Below, piece after piece: positions 38,248 to 46,386 of a DNA stretch of 64,000 bases. This DNA is from Bacteroidetes bacterium GWF2_38_335 (GTDB lineage: Bacteria; Bacteroidota; Bacteroidia; Bacteroidales; GWF2-38-335). Each line of letters opens with the position of its first letter. Within the stretch, counting starts at the first letter, position 1. The translations under genes were made by a program, and so were the position numbers. The DNA is taken from assembly GCA_001769535.1 (NCBI GenBank), contig MEOH01000011.1:124001-188000 (forward strand). The letters run 5' to 3'. Below the pieces are notes generated by a model. That model was not told where the DNA came from, did not search any database, and was given only the letters and a program-made list of their open reading frames with translations.

Positions 38248-38313
38248 CAGAAAAAAAAGAATGCTATATTAATTCCGAAACTGGTGAAGCTGATTAGGGA
38301 GTTTTTGGGGTAG
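38248..38313 (+). pseudogene. 3' fragment of a small HTH gene (copy of 60459-60646)
   Basis: In frame it reads QKKKNAILIPKLVKLIREFL then G-stop. This is nearly the same as the C-terminus of the small HTH protein at 60459-60646 (RKKRIRILIPKQVKLIREFL, G-stop). The last 30 nt are identical. The N-terminal HTH part is missing. Confidence 0.75.
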
Positions 38314-38314
38314 G

Positions 38315-38468
38315 TTATAAATAAATTCCAAATTCAAAATTTAAAGAAGGAGTATTTGTTTTTGAATAGTCTTTCTCAAGTGCATAAGTTAAACTTGTTT
38401 CAAAGGAAATATTACTATTAATAAAATAAGCATAACCAATTCCAGAGATTTTTTGTTATTGTTAACAA
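38315..38468 (-). pseudogene. 3' fragment of an outer-membrane beta-barrel gene
   Basis: On the reverse strand, after a stop, the frame reads QKISGIGYAYFINSNISF then ETSLTYALEKDYSK, ending NFEFGIYL-stop. This is a plausible last quarter of a barrel protein, similar in pattern to the end of the protein at 20000-20830. There is no start or signal peptide. It abuts the HTH fragment tail to tail, 1 nt between stop codons. Confidence 0.6.
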
Positions 38469-38526
38469 CATCTCTTATCATAAAATATTTTTTTAATATA
38501 AAAGGTTCTAAAAAAAAGAAAAATTA

Positions 38527-38534
38527 TATATTTG
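38527..38534 (+). promoter_or_regulatory. -7 promoter element TATATTTG
   Basis: This is an exact TAnnTTTG match, 39 nt before the ATG at 38574, in a strongly AT-rich stretch. The -33 element is not clear. Confidence 0.5.
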
Positions 38535-38573
38535 CCTCAAAATAATATTATCATAAAACAAGCAAAAGTTAAT

Positions 38574-39827
38574 ATGAATAAATACATTGAGCAACTAATT
38601 GAGCAGTTTGATGAATCAAAAAAAAGAATTGTCAGTCAGGAAGAAGCCATGTATATAATTAAAGGAACTAATCCTGATGAAATTGATTTTGAAGAAGTTG
38701 AAAACTATATTTATGGAGAAAGGACACCTTTATCTGAAATATTGGGAATAGATAAATCATCTTTGCCTGATGATTCACTGCTGGATGACAAACAGGTTGA
38801 AACCCTTGCTTTAGAATGCGAAGAATTATGGAATTGCTATAATTTTTATGCAGATTTTCCCGAAAATGTACCTCCAAGATTGCGATATAGAAAATTTAGG
38901 GAAAGCTGGGATGAGCCCTCTATGTATATGAGCAGCGGCCATTCTCATTTTGAATTTTGCAACTATGATAAGGAAGAATGTCCATTTCCTGAATATTGCA
39001 ATAAGTGCAGTGAATTAGAGGAAGAATATAAGTTGTATGAAAATCCCGTTCAGCCCGGGGATACCATCAGTGATTTTATCGAGAAACAAGGCGTAACTGA
39101 TGGACCGGGCAGGGTAAAGGTGTTAAAAGAAAAAATAAAGGATTTTGACCATGCCAAATGTATTCCGGGAATACACAATTATTGTGACAGATGGTGTGAA
39201 AGGTGCCAATTTACCGGAAATTGTACTGTGTTTCTGTTTGAAAAAGACATCAGTGAATCAAACCAGCAATCCAATGGGAATGATTTTCTGGATTATTTGT
39301 CCCTGATGTTTGAAGCAACGGGTGAAATATTATCGGAACAAATGAATAAGTTTAATGTTGAATTTCATGAAATAGTGCCGCCGCACCCGGATTTTATGCA
39401 CATTGATCATCCGTTGGTAAAATTTTCGGCAGGATATTCTGAAAAAGTAAACAATTGGTATAGATCAGGATGTTTTGATGTAATAAATAAAGAAAATCAA
39501 AATGAAATAAATTGTGAAGCGACAGAGGTTATTTTGTGGTATCACCTATTTATTACGGCAAAATTAGAAAGGGCTTGTCTGGATTTTAAAGATTTTGAGG
39601 AATTTGAGGAATATGATGGTGCCCAGTATGATTCCAATGGCTCCGCGAAAATTGCCATGATAGCCATTAAAAGGTCAATTGCCGCATGGGGATTATTGCT
39701 TGAAAAGCATTTAAACCATGAAGATGAGATATATTCGTTCCTGAAAATATTAGGTGAATTGCTCGGGAAAACAAAAACAGCTTTCCCCGATGCTGAATGT
39801 TTTATCAGACCAGGATTGGATGAATAG
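38574..39827 (+). CDS. Conserved hypothetical protein with CDRWCERC cysteine motif
   Basis: The protein has 417 residues from ATG 38574, acidic and cytoplasmic (no signal peptide). Two Cys clusters are seen: CNYDKEECPFPEYCNKC and, near the middle, HNYCDRWCERCQFTGNC. The second resembles a CDRWCERCxFTxxC motif recurring in uncharacterised bacterial proteins, suggesting a metal or Fe-S site. The C-terminal half is helical (ILWYHLFITAKLERACLDF, IAMIAIKRSIAAWGLLLEKH). Function is unknown. It is monocistronic with its own promoter and lies at the left border of the defence island. Confidence 0.75.
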   Translation: MNKYIEQLIEQFDESKKRIVSQEEAMYIIKGTNPDEIDFEEVENYIYGERTPLSEILGIDKSSLPDDSLLDDKQVETLALECEELWNCYNFYADFPENVPPRLRYRKFRESWDEPSMYMSSGHSHFEFCNYDKEECPFPEYCNKCSELEEEYKLYENPVQPGDTISDFIEKQGVTDGPGRVKVLKEKIKDFDHAKCIPGIHNYCDRWCERCQFTGNCTVFLFEKDISESNQQSNGNDFLDYLSLMFEATGEILSEQMNKFNVEFHEIVPPHPDFMHIDHPLVKFSAGYSEKVNNWYRSGCFDVINKENQNEINCEATEVILWYHLFITAKLERACLDFKDFEEFEEYDGAQYDSNGSAKIAMIAIKRSIAAWGLLLEKHLNHEDEIYSFLKILGELLGKTKTAFPDAECFIRPGLDE

Positions 39828-39972
39828 AAATAAAGTATTGTTTTAATCACTTGCTATTAATGTTTTGTGACGTTTTTTCTTTTTTATTCTTTGAAAGCAT
39901 ATATTCATGGGCTTTTTGTAGTCATTTAGGATGGGGCAGATCCATGAACCCACTCGTGTTTACAAAATAAAT

Positions 39973-40014
39973 GTCAGGTAATTACCGGTAGTTACCTGAC
40001 TTTTTATATCTTTG
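39973..40014 (+). promoter_or_regulatory. AbiE-1 operator and promoter
   Basis: A perfect 9-bp inverted repeat, GTCAGGTAA (39973-39981) and its complement (39992-40000), with a 10-nt spacer, is followed by -7 element TATCTTTG (40007-40014). The dyad covers the -33 region. AbiEi antitoxins are known to repress their operon by binding inverted repeats here, so this is the likely operator. Confidence 0.65.
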
Positions 40015-40032
40015 CATCAAATCTGATAAATA

Positions 40033-40758
40033 ATGAAAATGCCTGATATTATAGAAAGTAAGATACGACGCCTACCGGTTGGCTATGTTTTCACCTATGA
40101 GGATTTTGATATTCCGGTGGATAAGGTCGATGCCCTTACCAAAGCACTCAGTCGTATGGTACAGGATGGCAAAATTCGCAAGCTGTCACCGGGGCGTTTT
40201 TACAAACCCCGTTGTACAGATTTTGGCGAGTTAAAGCCTGAAGTTTACCAGGTGGTGAAAGACCTTTTGGAACAGAACGGTAATATTCTCGGTTACCTTA
40301 CTGGCTATTCTTCCTTCAATAAGCTTGGGCTTACAACACAAATCTCAAGCATCATTCAGATTGGTGCCAATGAACCTAAAAAAAGCATCACACGTGGCAT
40401 TTATAAAATCCGGTTTATTAAGCAGCCAAATACAATAACAAAAGAAAACATACCCTTGTTGCGCATTCTCGATGCTATCCGGAACATCAAAGAAATACCA
40501 GATACAACGGTGCAGGATTCATGCAAAATACTTATCAATATTGCAAAAAAAATCAACAATGATGACATAGAGATTATTGTACGGCTTGCAAAAAAATACA
40601 ACCCTGCCACCCGTGCTTTATCGGGTGCAATTATTGATTTGTGCTACGGCGGGAAGGTTGCAGAACCTTTGCTAAAATCATTAAACCCATCCTCAGAATA
40701 TGAGTTTGGAATATCAGACAACATATTGCCCAACAAACTTAAATGGAACATAAGATGA
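40033..40758 (+). CDS. abiEi: AbiEi/DUF6088-type antitoxin (AbiE system 1)
   Basis: The protein has 241 residues. It has an N-terminal winged HTH (IESKIRRLPVGYVFTYEDF, ALTKALSRMVQDGKIRKLSP, GRFYKPR) and the C-terminal antitoxin domain with GYLTGYSSFNKLGLTTQIS. This matches the DUF6088 group of AbiEi-like antitoxins of type IV toxin-antitoxin systems. Its stop overlaps the toxin start by 4 nt (ATGA), giving translational coupling. AbiEi antagonises the toxin and represses the operon. ATG 40033 is used; ATG 40039 would also fit. It is similar in plan to the protein at 42548 but clearly diverged, so this is an independent module rather than a recent duplicate. Confidence 0.85.
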   Translation: MKMPDIIESKIRRLPVGYVFTYEDFDIPVDKVDALTKALSRMVQDGKIRKLSPGRFYKPRCTDFGELKPEVYQVVKDLLEQNGNILGYLTGYSSFNKLGLTTQISSIIQIGANEPKKSITRGIYKIRFIKQPNTITKENIPLLRILDAIRNIKEIPDTTVQDSCKILINIAKKINNDDIEIIVRLAKKYNPATRALSGAIIDLCYGGKVAEPLLKSLNPSSEYEFGISDNILPNKLKWNIR

Positions 40759-41714
40759 ACCTGCATAATGATAAAAATTCGTTTTTTGCTGCTGTTCAGG
40801 CAACTTCCGATAAACTGGAAATATTACCTGTGTTTATCGAAAAGGATTACTGGATAACATTGGTTCTAAAACGGCTCTCTGAGAGTAAATTCAACGATGG
40901 GGTAGTGTTCAAGGGTGGAACATCTCTGTCAAAAGGGTACAAATTGATAGACCGTTTTTCTGAGGACATTGATATTGCTGTACTGAATGTTTCCGAATTG
41001 TCTGGCAATCAGGTAAAGAATCTTATTCGTGACGTTGTAAGGGATATATCTGTTGATCTTACAGAAATTCCTGACCATCCCGGAACAAGTAAGGGCTCAG
41101 GTTTTCGCAAATCATATTTCACTTATTCTAAAACTGGTGATTCTCGTTTCTATGAAGGTTTTTCAGACAAACTTATCATCGAAATAAATTCTTTTGCAAA
41201 TCCCTTTCCATATGAAAAAAGGGAAATAAACTGTCTGATAAGTACATCGCTTGCAATGAACAATCAAAATGATCTGATAAAAAAATATGAATTACTTCCT
41301 TTCAGGATTAATGTTCTGAATAAACAACAGACTATGATTGAAAAACTGGTTTCTTTGTTTCGTTCTTCTTTTGAAGAAAATCCGAATACAGGTGTATTAG
41401 CCAAGATTCGTCATTTTTACGATTTGTATTTTCTTTTAGCAGACAAGGATTGCAGGGTGTTTATTGATTCTTCTGATTTTGCAAAACAGTTCAGTGAAAT
41501 ATGGCTGCATGACCAGACTATTTTTGATGACCCCACCGGGTGGAAAGGTCAAACTGTTTCTCAATCACCGTTATTCAATGATCTTTTGGCAATATGGGAT
41601 TCTGTAAAATCGACGTATAGACGTGAATTATCTGGTTTTGTATTTAAACAAATACCTAATGAAGAATTGATTATTGATTCTATTTACTACATTATTAAAA
41701 AGTTACCAAAATAA
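40755..41714 (+). CDS. abiEii: AbiEii nucleotidyltransferase toxin (AbiE system 1)
   Basis: The protein has 319 residues from ATG 40755, chosen because it gives the typical 4-nt overlap with the antitoxin. The nucleotidyltransferase core is clear: KDYWITLVLKRL, GGTSLSKGYKL (G54-G55...K60), RFSEDIDIAV with metal-binding D71 and D73, and downstream MIEKLVSLFRSS and IRHFYDLYFLL typical of AbiEii/AbiGii. Such toxins transfer nucleotides (shown for relatives on tRNA or protein targets) and cause abortive infection on phage attack. All recognisable catalytic residues are present, so the toxin looks active. Confidence 0.9.
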   Translation: MNLHNDKNSFFAAVQATSDKLEILPVFIEKDYWITLVLKRLSESKFNDGVVFKGGTSLSKGYKLIDRFSEDIDIAVLNVSELSGNQVKNLIRDVVRDISVDLTEIPDHPGTSKGSGFRKSYFTYSKTGDSRFYEGFSDKLIIEINSFANPFPYEKREINCLISTSLAMNNQNDLIKKYELLPFRINVLNKQQTMIEKLVSLFRSSFEENPNTGVLAKIRHFYDLYFLLADKDCRVFIDSSDFAKQFSEIWLHDQTIFDDPTGWKGQTVSQSPLFNDLLAIWDSVKSTYRRELSGFVFKQIPNEELIIDSIYYIIKKLPK

Positions 41715-41881
41715 AAAATATAATTTATCAGGAATGATGCACAATTTTGCATTAAATTACTGATACTTTGCAGGCCGGAAAAGTGCTAGCAAAAATAAAC
41801 AGGCACTATACCATGATCTTGAGCAAAATGGGTTTTACTTTTGAGATTATTCCTTGGTCCTATTAGAAGTGTCCCACCAAC

Positions 41882-41906
41882 AAAAAAGCCCACCCTTCGG
41901 GCAGGC
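41882..41906 (-). terminator. Rho-independent terminator, reverse strand
   Basis: Read on the reverse strand: an imperfect hairpin GCCTGCCC-GAAG-GGTGGGC, followed by TTTTTTG. It directly follows the tRNA-Ser-like 3' fragment at 41918-41944 and is probably that gene's former terminator. The 41.72-42.40 kb gap has no credible gene; an in-frame remnant (KINRHYTMILSKMGFTFEII, ending at TAG near 41865) is probably a decayed ORF. Confidence 0.6.
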
Positions 41907-41917
41907 ATTTTTAGGTT

Positions 41918-41944
41918 GCGGAGAGGGGGGGACGTTGAACCCTT
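41918..41944 (-). tRNA. Degenerate 3' end of a tRNA-Ser gene (fragment)
   Basis: On the reverse strand the fragment reads AAGGGTTCAACG, then TCCCCCCCTCTCCGC. This corresponds to a T-arm (TTCAA loop) and the acceptor 3' strand CCTCTCC plus discriminator G, as in tRNA-Ser genes of this phylum. No anticodon or 5' half follows, and the T-stem is damaged. A terminator hairpin with T-run sits just downstream. Isolated tRNA 3' ends are the usual footprint of tyrosine-recombinase integration. No integrase is in the window. Confidence 0.5.
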
Positions 41945-42403
41945 CCCTAACCGATTATATTATAATATTTTACAGCAATGCAAAAAATAGGCCTACCGAT
42001 TTGCACACCTGATTTTTGCAAAATTTTTATTTTATGTTAATGAACCTTTTACGTCGTTTTGCAACGTGTTGACAAATATATAAATAAAACTTTTTCCGAA
42101 CAAATAATTTTGGGTTCATTTTTTTGAAAAATAAGCGTCTCCCCTATTTTTGCGATTGTATTATGCAGATAATCTGTTAGTTATTTTTAGTATTAAAGTA
42201 TATGTGCTGGGGACGGTAAATTTTGGGCGTTTTTTTCAGCGAGGATTTATATCGAAAAAATAGATCATAAGATGTGATAATTTTTCAATTCATTTTGTGG
42301 ATATTTTAAGAAGTAAATTTAATCCATTAATAAACAAATATTTAAAGATTTAATTAGATTATTATATTGAAATACAATATGATGTGAGTTATTAATAAGT
42401 GAC

Positions 42404-42488
42404 GCAAATAAGTGTAATTCAATGTATTTTTGTAAATACCAAAAAATCATGGCAGCGCATTGACGTTAATGTGCTCGGAGATCATTAA
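42404..42488 (+). pseudogene. Promoter and N-terminal remnant of an RteC-like gene (copy of 44493-44610)
   Basis: 42404-42441 equals 44493-44530 at 36 of 38 bases, including -7 element TATTTTTG. 42450-42482 equals 44578-44610 at 29 of 33. It reads TKKSWQRIDVNVLGDH-stop, the start of the 44563 protein (TKKPWQRIDVNLLGD). The start codon and 39 bp are missing, apparently by deletion between two ACCA repeats. Homology stops at about 42482, where the AbiE-2 operator begins. Confidence 0.8.
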
Positions 42489-42543
42489 ATTGTCAAGTTT
42501 TTTGCTCCATAAACTTGACAATTAGAAAAAATAATTATCTTTG
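42488..42543 (+). promoter_or_regulatory. AbiE-2 operator and promoter
   Basis: A perfect 13-bp inverted repeat, AATTGTCAAGTTT (42488-42500) and its complement (42511-42523), with a 10-nt spacer, is followed by -7 element TATCTTTG (42536-42543). The right arm contains the -33 position. The ATG at 42548 is 4 nt after the -7 element, so the mRNA should be leaderless or nearly so. Confidence 0.7.
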
Positions 42544-42547
42544 CAAT

Positions 42548-43276
42548 ATGAATTTGGCTTCACAAATAAGAAATAGAATTAAACAATTACCCGAAGGCAA
42601 AACTTTTGGGTATGAAGATTTACGTATTGCAAAGGAAGAATACTCCACAGCCGCCAAGGCACTGGAACGCATGCAAAAAGAAGGTTTGATTAAGAAAGTT
42701 TCCAAGGGTGTGTTTTATAAACCTGAACAAACTGTATTTGGAGAGTTGAAACCAGATTATAGTGAATTACTTAGACCCTTTTTGTTTGAAAATGGTAAAC
42801 GCGTGGCGTACGAAACGGGCACATCCCTGTATAACCGTTTGGGTTTGACAACTCAAATGGCTTTTCGAATTAAAATTGCCAGCCGGGGCAAACGTATTTA
42901 TATTAATCGTGGATCTTTAAAAGCAGATGCCGTAAAAAGCTATGCCGAAGTAACCGAAAGTAATTATGAAATTTTAGGGTTGCTGGATGCTTTTAAAGAT
43001 ATCAAACGCATTCCGGATTGTACTTTGGTCCAGGCAGTCCGTAGGTTGAGTGCAATTTTAAAGAAGCTCGGCGAAAAGCAAATCGAATCATTGATTAAAT
43101 ATGCTTTGGTCTATCCGCCCAGAGTAAAAGCATTGGTTGGGGCAGTTTTGCAAAATAACGGCTATGAAGGAAAAGGATTGGAAAAATTGAAAAACAGTCT
43201 TAATCCATTAACCACTATAAAATTGGGAATAAAGGAGATAGATTTACTCACAAAAAATAATTGGTATATCGAATGA
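42548..43276 (+). CDS. abiEi: AbiEi/DUF6088-type antitoxin (AbiE system 2)
   Basis: The protein has 242 residues from ATG 42548. The N-terminal wHTH is IRNRIKQLPEGKTFGYEDLR, ALERMQKEGLIKKVSKGVFY. The C-terminal domain has ETGTSLYNRLGLTTQMAFRI and LVYPPRVKALVGAVL. The plan is identical to the first antitoxin, including the spacing of motifs, but the sequences differ widely. The stop overlaps the toxin start by 4 nt. An upstream in-frame TTG at 42515 lies inside the operator and is rejected. The close -7 element implies a leaderless transcript. Confidence 0.85.
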   Translation: MNLASQIRNRIKQLPEGKTFGYEDLRIAKEEYSTAAKALERMQKEGLIKKVSKGVFYKPEQTVFGELKPDYSELLRPFLFENGKRVAYETGTSLYNRLGLTTQMAFRIKIASRGKRIYINRGSLKADAVKSYAEVTESNYEILGLLDAFKDIKRIPDCTLVQAVRRLSAILKKLGEKQIESLIKYALVYPPRVKALVGAVLQNNGYEGKGLEKLKNSLNPLTTIKLGIKEIDLLTKNNWYIE

Positions 43277-44250
43277 GATTGCACGAAAACAAAAACTTAT
43301 ACAAGGATGCCATTAGGTTTACCGCACAACAAATGAATCTGAAACCAGAATATGTTGAAAAAGACTATTGGATTACATTTGCTTTGTATACTGTTTACCA
43401 TCATGAAATTGGAAAAGACATGGTATTTAAAGGGGGAACGGCACTATCCAAATGTTACAAAATGATAGACCGTTTTTCTGAAGATATTGACTTGGTAGTA
43501 ATAAGACGAGAAGGAGAGTCAAACAATAAACTGACTACAAAAATCAGAAAAATTAGCGATATTGTTAATGCCGTCTTGCCGGAAGTAATTATTGAAGGAA
43601 TTACACATAAAATGGGAATGAACCGTAAAACAGCACACTCATACAACAAAGAATTTTCTGGTGATTACGGACAAGTAAGAAATGTTATTGTGGTAGAAGC
43701 AACCTGGTTGGGTTATTACGAACCTTTTACCACAAAAAGCATTGTTTCCTTTGTTGGTAGTATGATGCTTAATAACGGACAAACAGAAATAGCCCAGGAA
43801 TACAATTTAATTCCTTATGACCTGCAGGTATTAGAGCCCATAAGAACTATTTGTGAAAAGATAATGAGTTTGGTTCGTTTTTCATATAGCGAAAATCCTT
43901 TGGAAGATCTGAAAAATAAAATCAGACACACCTATGACTTAAATCAGTTATTGAGGCAGAAAGAATTTTCCGTTTTTATTGATTCTCCGGTTTTTGATGA
44001 AATGTTGTTGAAGGTGGCAAAAGATGATGTGGTAAGTTTTAAAAGTAATAATGAATGGCTAAATTATCATCCAGGTGAATCTTTGTTTTTTAAAGATCTT
44101 GATAATATTTGGAATGAATTGAAAGTTGTTTATAACGGAGAATTTAAAAATTTGGTTTACGGAGAATTACCAAATGAAGAAGAAGTCTTTAAGACTATGA
44201 TCAGAATCAGGGAAAGGTTAAAGCCGGTTATTTGGAATATAAAAATTTAA
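43273..44250 (+). CDS. abiEii: AbiEii nucleotidyltransferase toxin (AbiE system 2)
   Basis: The protein has 325 residues from ATG 43273 (ATGA overlap with the antitoxin). Core motifs are KDYWITFALYTV, VFKGGTALSKCYKMIDRFSE, then DIDLVV with D71 and D73 in the same numbering as toxin 1. IRTICEKIMSLVRFS and IRHTYDLNQLL mark the helical C-terminal part. The catalytic residues are intact. The operon lies between a broken and an intact copy of the start of the RteC-like gene, so it was probably acquired as a cargo module. Two non-identical AbiE systems in one island can avoid cross-neutralisation. Confidence 0.9.
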   Translation: MRLHENKNLYKDAIRFTAQQMNLKPEYVEKDYWITFALYTVYHHEIGKDMVFKGGTALSKCYKMIDRFSEDIDLVVIRREGESNNKLTTKIRKISDIVNAVLPEVIIEGITHKMGMNRKTAHSYNKEFSGDYGQVRNVIVVEATWLGYYEPFTTKSIVSFVGSMMLNNGQTEIAQEYNLIPYDLQVLEPIRTICEKIMSLVRFSYSENPLEDLKNKIRHTYDLNQLLRQKEFSVFIDSPVFDEMLLKVAKDDVVSFKSNNEWLNYHPGESLFFKDLDNIWNELKVVYNGEFKNLVYGELPNEEEVFKTMIRIRERLKPVIWNIKI

Positions 44251-44492
44251 ACTTAGAATTGAGATTTAGAAATAATTTATAAAAATCATACAATTCAAAA
44301 TTTCGGCAAAAAAAAGAATTGTTTGCCATTGTTTTGTGTATTGGCTTTTATTCCGGTAATAAATCATAATCACCTTGATTAAAGCAACTTGTTCGCTGTT
44401 AATAAAATTTTCTTTTTAAAAATCAGATCATTAGAAAAACAGATATATTATTAAATTGATTTACAGTAGTGTATGATTTATTAACAAACTAA

Positions 44493-44610
44493 GCAAATAA
44501 GTGCAATTCGATGTATTTTTGTAAATACCATTAAATATTTTTTACAGAAATAACATTGTACGATGACCAAAAAACCCTGGCAACGCATTGACGTTAATTT
44601 GCTTGGCGAT
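44493..44610 (+). repeat. Intact copy of the promoter/N-terminus repeat, with -7 element
   Basis: This is the partner of 42404-42488. It includes the -7 element TATTTTTG (44514-44521) and the first 16 codons of the RteC-like gene. The two copies bracket the AbiE-2 operon in direct orientation, about 2.1 kb apart. The 44.25-44.49 kb gap before it is AT-rich and holds no gene. Confidence 0.75.
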
Positions 44611-45537
44611 ATTACTAAAAAGGAATATTGTGAAGATGCAAACAGCGGGAATCCTAGGAACCTGCTGGAAATTATTCAGAGGATACATTCTATTGAAATT
44701 ATTATTTCCGGATTGGACTTAAACAAAAGAAAAGAATTCGATAAGATAAATATCAAAGAGTTTGGATTCAGAGAAAGAAATGATGTAAAATTTGACATGA
44801 TTCCAGATGTTTTTGCATGTGAATCTAAAATTACTATGATTCCAAAAACTGTTTATTACTTGGAGGATAAAATCATTCTACCGGATCCATTTAGCAAAAA
44901 AGGTGAAATGTGGTTGTCTGTTATGGCAGATGCATTTGAAAGACTTAAAGTCAAAGCCGAAAACATTTTGCATTCTGCCGATAATTTTAAGAATATTGAA
45001 TTGTATGCGGTAAAAAATATTCAGATGGCTCGCCGCATGTGTTATGAATCAAAAGTAAAAATGGAGAAGATACAGAAACACGGGTCAAAGGAAGCAATGT
45101 TTATTGTTTATATTCAAAATTTGTTTATTATCAATGTGTTGATGTATATGCAGAATATGTTTAGTAATTTTTATTCTGAGGAAGTTCACTCTAAATATGA
45201 TTTAAAATTAGAACTATTTGAGACAATGAATATGGGAAAGATTATGGAACCTGAAGTAGATTATATTAAAAAAACAGACAATACTGAAAAGGAAATGAAG
45301 TTTAAATGGAACGGACAGATAAATACTCTGGTTACATATTTATATGATCTTATGAATATGAAAATTGATAATGAATTTCTTCTTGAAACAACAAATAATG
45401 ATGTTGTGCATCTTCTTACAAATTTCTTTGTTGACAAAAATGGAAATCCTATGAAAGAATCAACCGTTTCCACATGTCTGAAGGACGGTAAGGTTGAAAA
45501 AAGAGTAAAAGGAAAAAAGAGAATTGAGATAAAATAA
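44563..45537 (+). CDS. Possible RteC-like mobile-element regulator
   Basis: The protein has 324 residues, cytoplasmic, with a mostly helical N-terminal two-thirds. The C-terminal 80 residues (KFKWNGQINTLVTYLYDLM, VVHLLTNFFVDKNGNPMKES, STCLKDGKVEKRVKGKKRIE) recall the C-terminal domain of RteC, which controls excision of conjugative transposons: a W-x-G start, a helical pair, a F-x-x-K/D-x-G loop, and a basic tail. The resemblance is by eye and partial. Position beside an excisionase-type HTH and a VapE primase supports an element-regulatory role. A truncated paralogue lies at 42404-42488. Its own -7 promoter is at 44514-44521. Confidence 0.5.
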   Translation: MTKKPWQRIDVNLLGDITKKEYCEDANSGNPRNLLEIIQRIHSIEIIISGLDLNKRKEFDKINIKEFGFRERNDVKFDMIPDVFACESKITMIPKTVYYLEDKIILPDPFSKKGEMWLSVMADAFERLKVKAENILHSADNFKNIELYAVKNIQMARRMCYESKVKMEKIQKHGSKEAMFIVYIQNLFIINVLMYMQNMFSNFYSEEVHSKYDLKLELFETMNMGKIMEPEVDYIKKTDNTEKEMKFKWNGQINTLVTYLYDLMNMKIDNEFLLETTNNDVVHLLTNFFVDKNGNPMKESTVSTCLKDGKVEKRVKGKKRIEIK

Positions 45538-45567
45538 ATTCCGGGATCAATAAAGTTCTTGCTGACA

Positions 45568-46146
45568 CTACATATAAGCAGCATATGAAATGATTACTTC
45601 GCAGTTAGGAAAAAGTGATTCAATTTTTTCAACTTCTTCATCAGGAAGACTGCCTTTGATTTTTAAAAGTTTAAGCTTGGGAAAACCTGAAATAATTTTT
45701 ATCATTTCATCATCTATGACCGGAAGGGAAATTTTCAAAACTTCAAGGTTGTCGGGATAAATCTTTTTAAGTTCGGTTTTTAAATCAAAATCAATTAATC
45801 CCATAAGATCAAGCTCTTTTAGCTTTTTGAAGTTTATAAACCAGTCCGGAAGTGATTTTATTGAAGATGCCTCAAAACCTACAATGCAGGGACGATGACC
45901 AGATGGCATTGCCCACATGTTTATTCTTGGTCTTAATGATATGTATTCAAGATTGTAACACCTTTTAATACGTGTGGGGACTTTTGTTTTTTTACATACA
46001 ATCTCTGATAATTCAACTCTTATAACACGGTGTTTTCGGAATGAATCTCTGGCTTCCTTATAACTATAAATATAAGTGGAATCAAATTGAGAAAATGAAT
46101 TCAAAATAGTAAATGAAAGAAATGCCATTAAAAAAATAATTCTCAT
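45568..46146 (-). CDS. Secreted LRR-like protein, unknown function
   Basis: The protein has 192 residues with a signal peptide (IIFLMAFLSFTILNSFSQ). It contains three or four irregular leucine-rich units: FKKLKELDLMGLIDFDLKTE, NLEVLKISLPVIDDEMIK, PKLKLLKIKGSLPDEEVEKI. It is convergent with the RteC-like gene, 30 nt between stops, and transcribed away from the HTH/VapE genes. A secreted LRR protein is unexpected in a replication module; it may be cargo. The region upstream of its start carries the GGGGACTTTT repeats. Confidence 0.7.
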   Translation of the reverse strand: MRIIFLMAFLSFTILNSFSQFDSTYIYSYKEARDSFRKHRVIRVELSEIVCKKTKVPTRIKRCYNLEYISLRPRINMWAMPSGHRPCIVGFEASSIKSLPDWFINFKKLKELDLMGLIDFDLKTELKKIYPDNLEVLKISLPVIDDEMIKIISGFPKLKLLKIKGSLPDEEVEKIESLFPNCEVIISYAAYM

Positions 46147-46200
46147 TGTGTTTCTTGCTTTCTAATAAGACAAATCGAGTATCGAAATGGTTGTATGGTC

Positions 46201-46386
46201 GGGGACTTTTTAAAATTTTCCGGGGACTTTTTTCTTGTTAATAAATTATTAGTTTGTAAATCAATTGAATATAAAAAAAACAGTCCCCAAAACACCTCGG
46301 GGACTTTTTTAGACCAAAAAAAGTTTGATTTCTGAAATACAATCAATTAAAAATATTTTTTATTTTTTTTAGAAAAGGGACTTTTT
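46201..46386 (+). repeat. GGGGACTTTT direct repeats upstream of HTH/VapE genes
   Basis: GGGGACTTTT occurs at 46201-46210, 46222-46231 and 46299-46308. A weaker AGGGACTTTT lies at 46377-46386, and an inverted GTCCCC at 46283-46288. The spacing of the first two is 21 bp, two helical turns. The 46.15-46.50 kb gap also has a perfect 16-bp palindrome (TTTTGTTGCAACAAAA, 46420-46435). These look like binding sites for a replication or regulatory protein of the element. Confidence 0.6.

Noticed and set aside
46143-46346. 67-codon reverse ORF upstream of the LRR-like gene
   Set aside because: It arises from the GGGGACTTTT repeats (reading KKSPE/KKSPT) and overlaps the likely promoter region.
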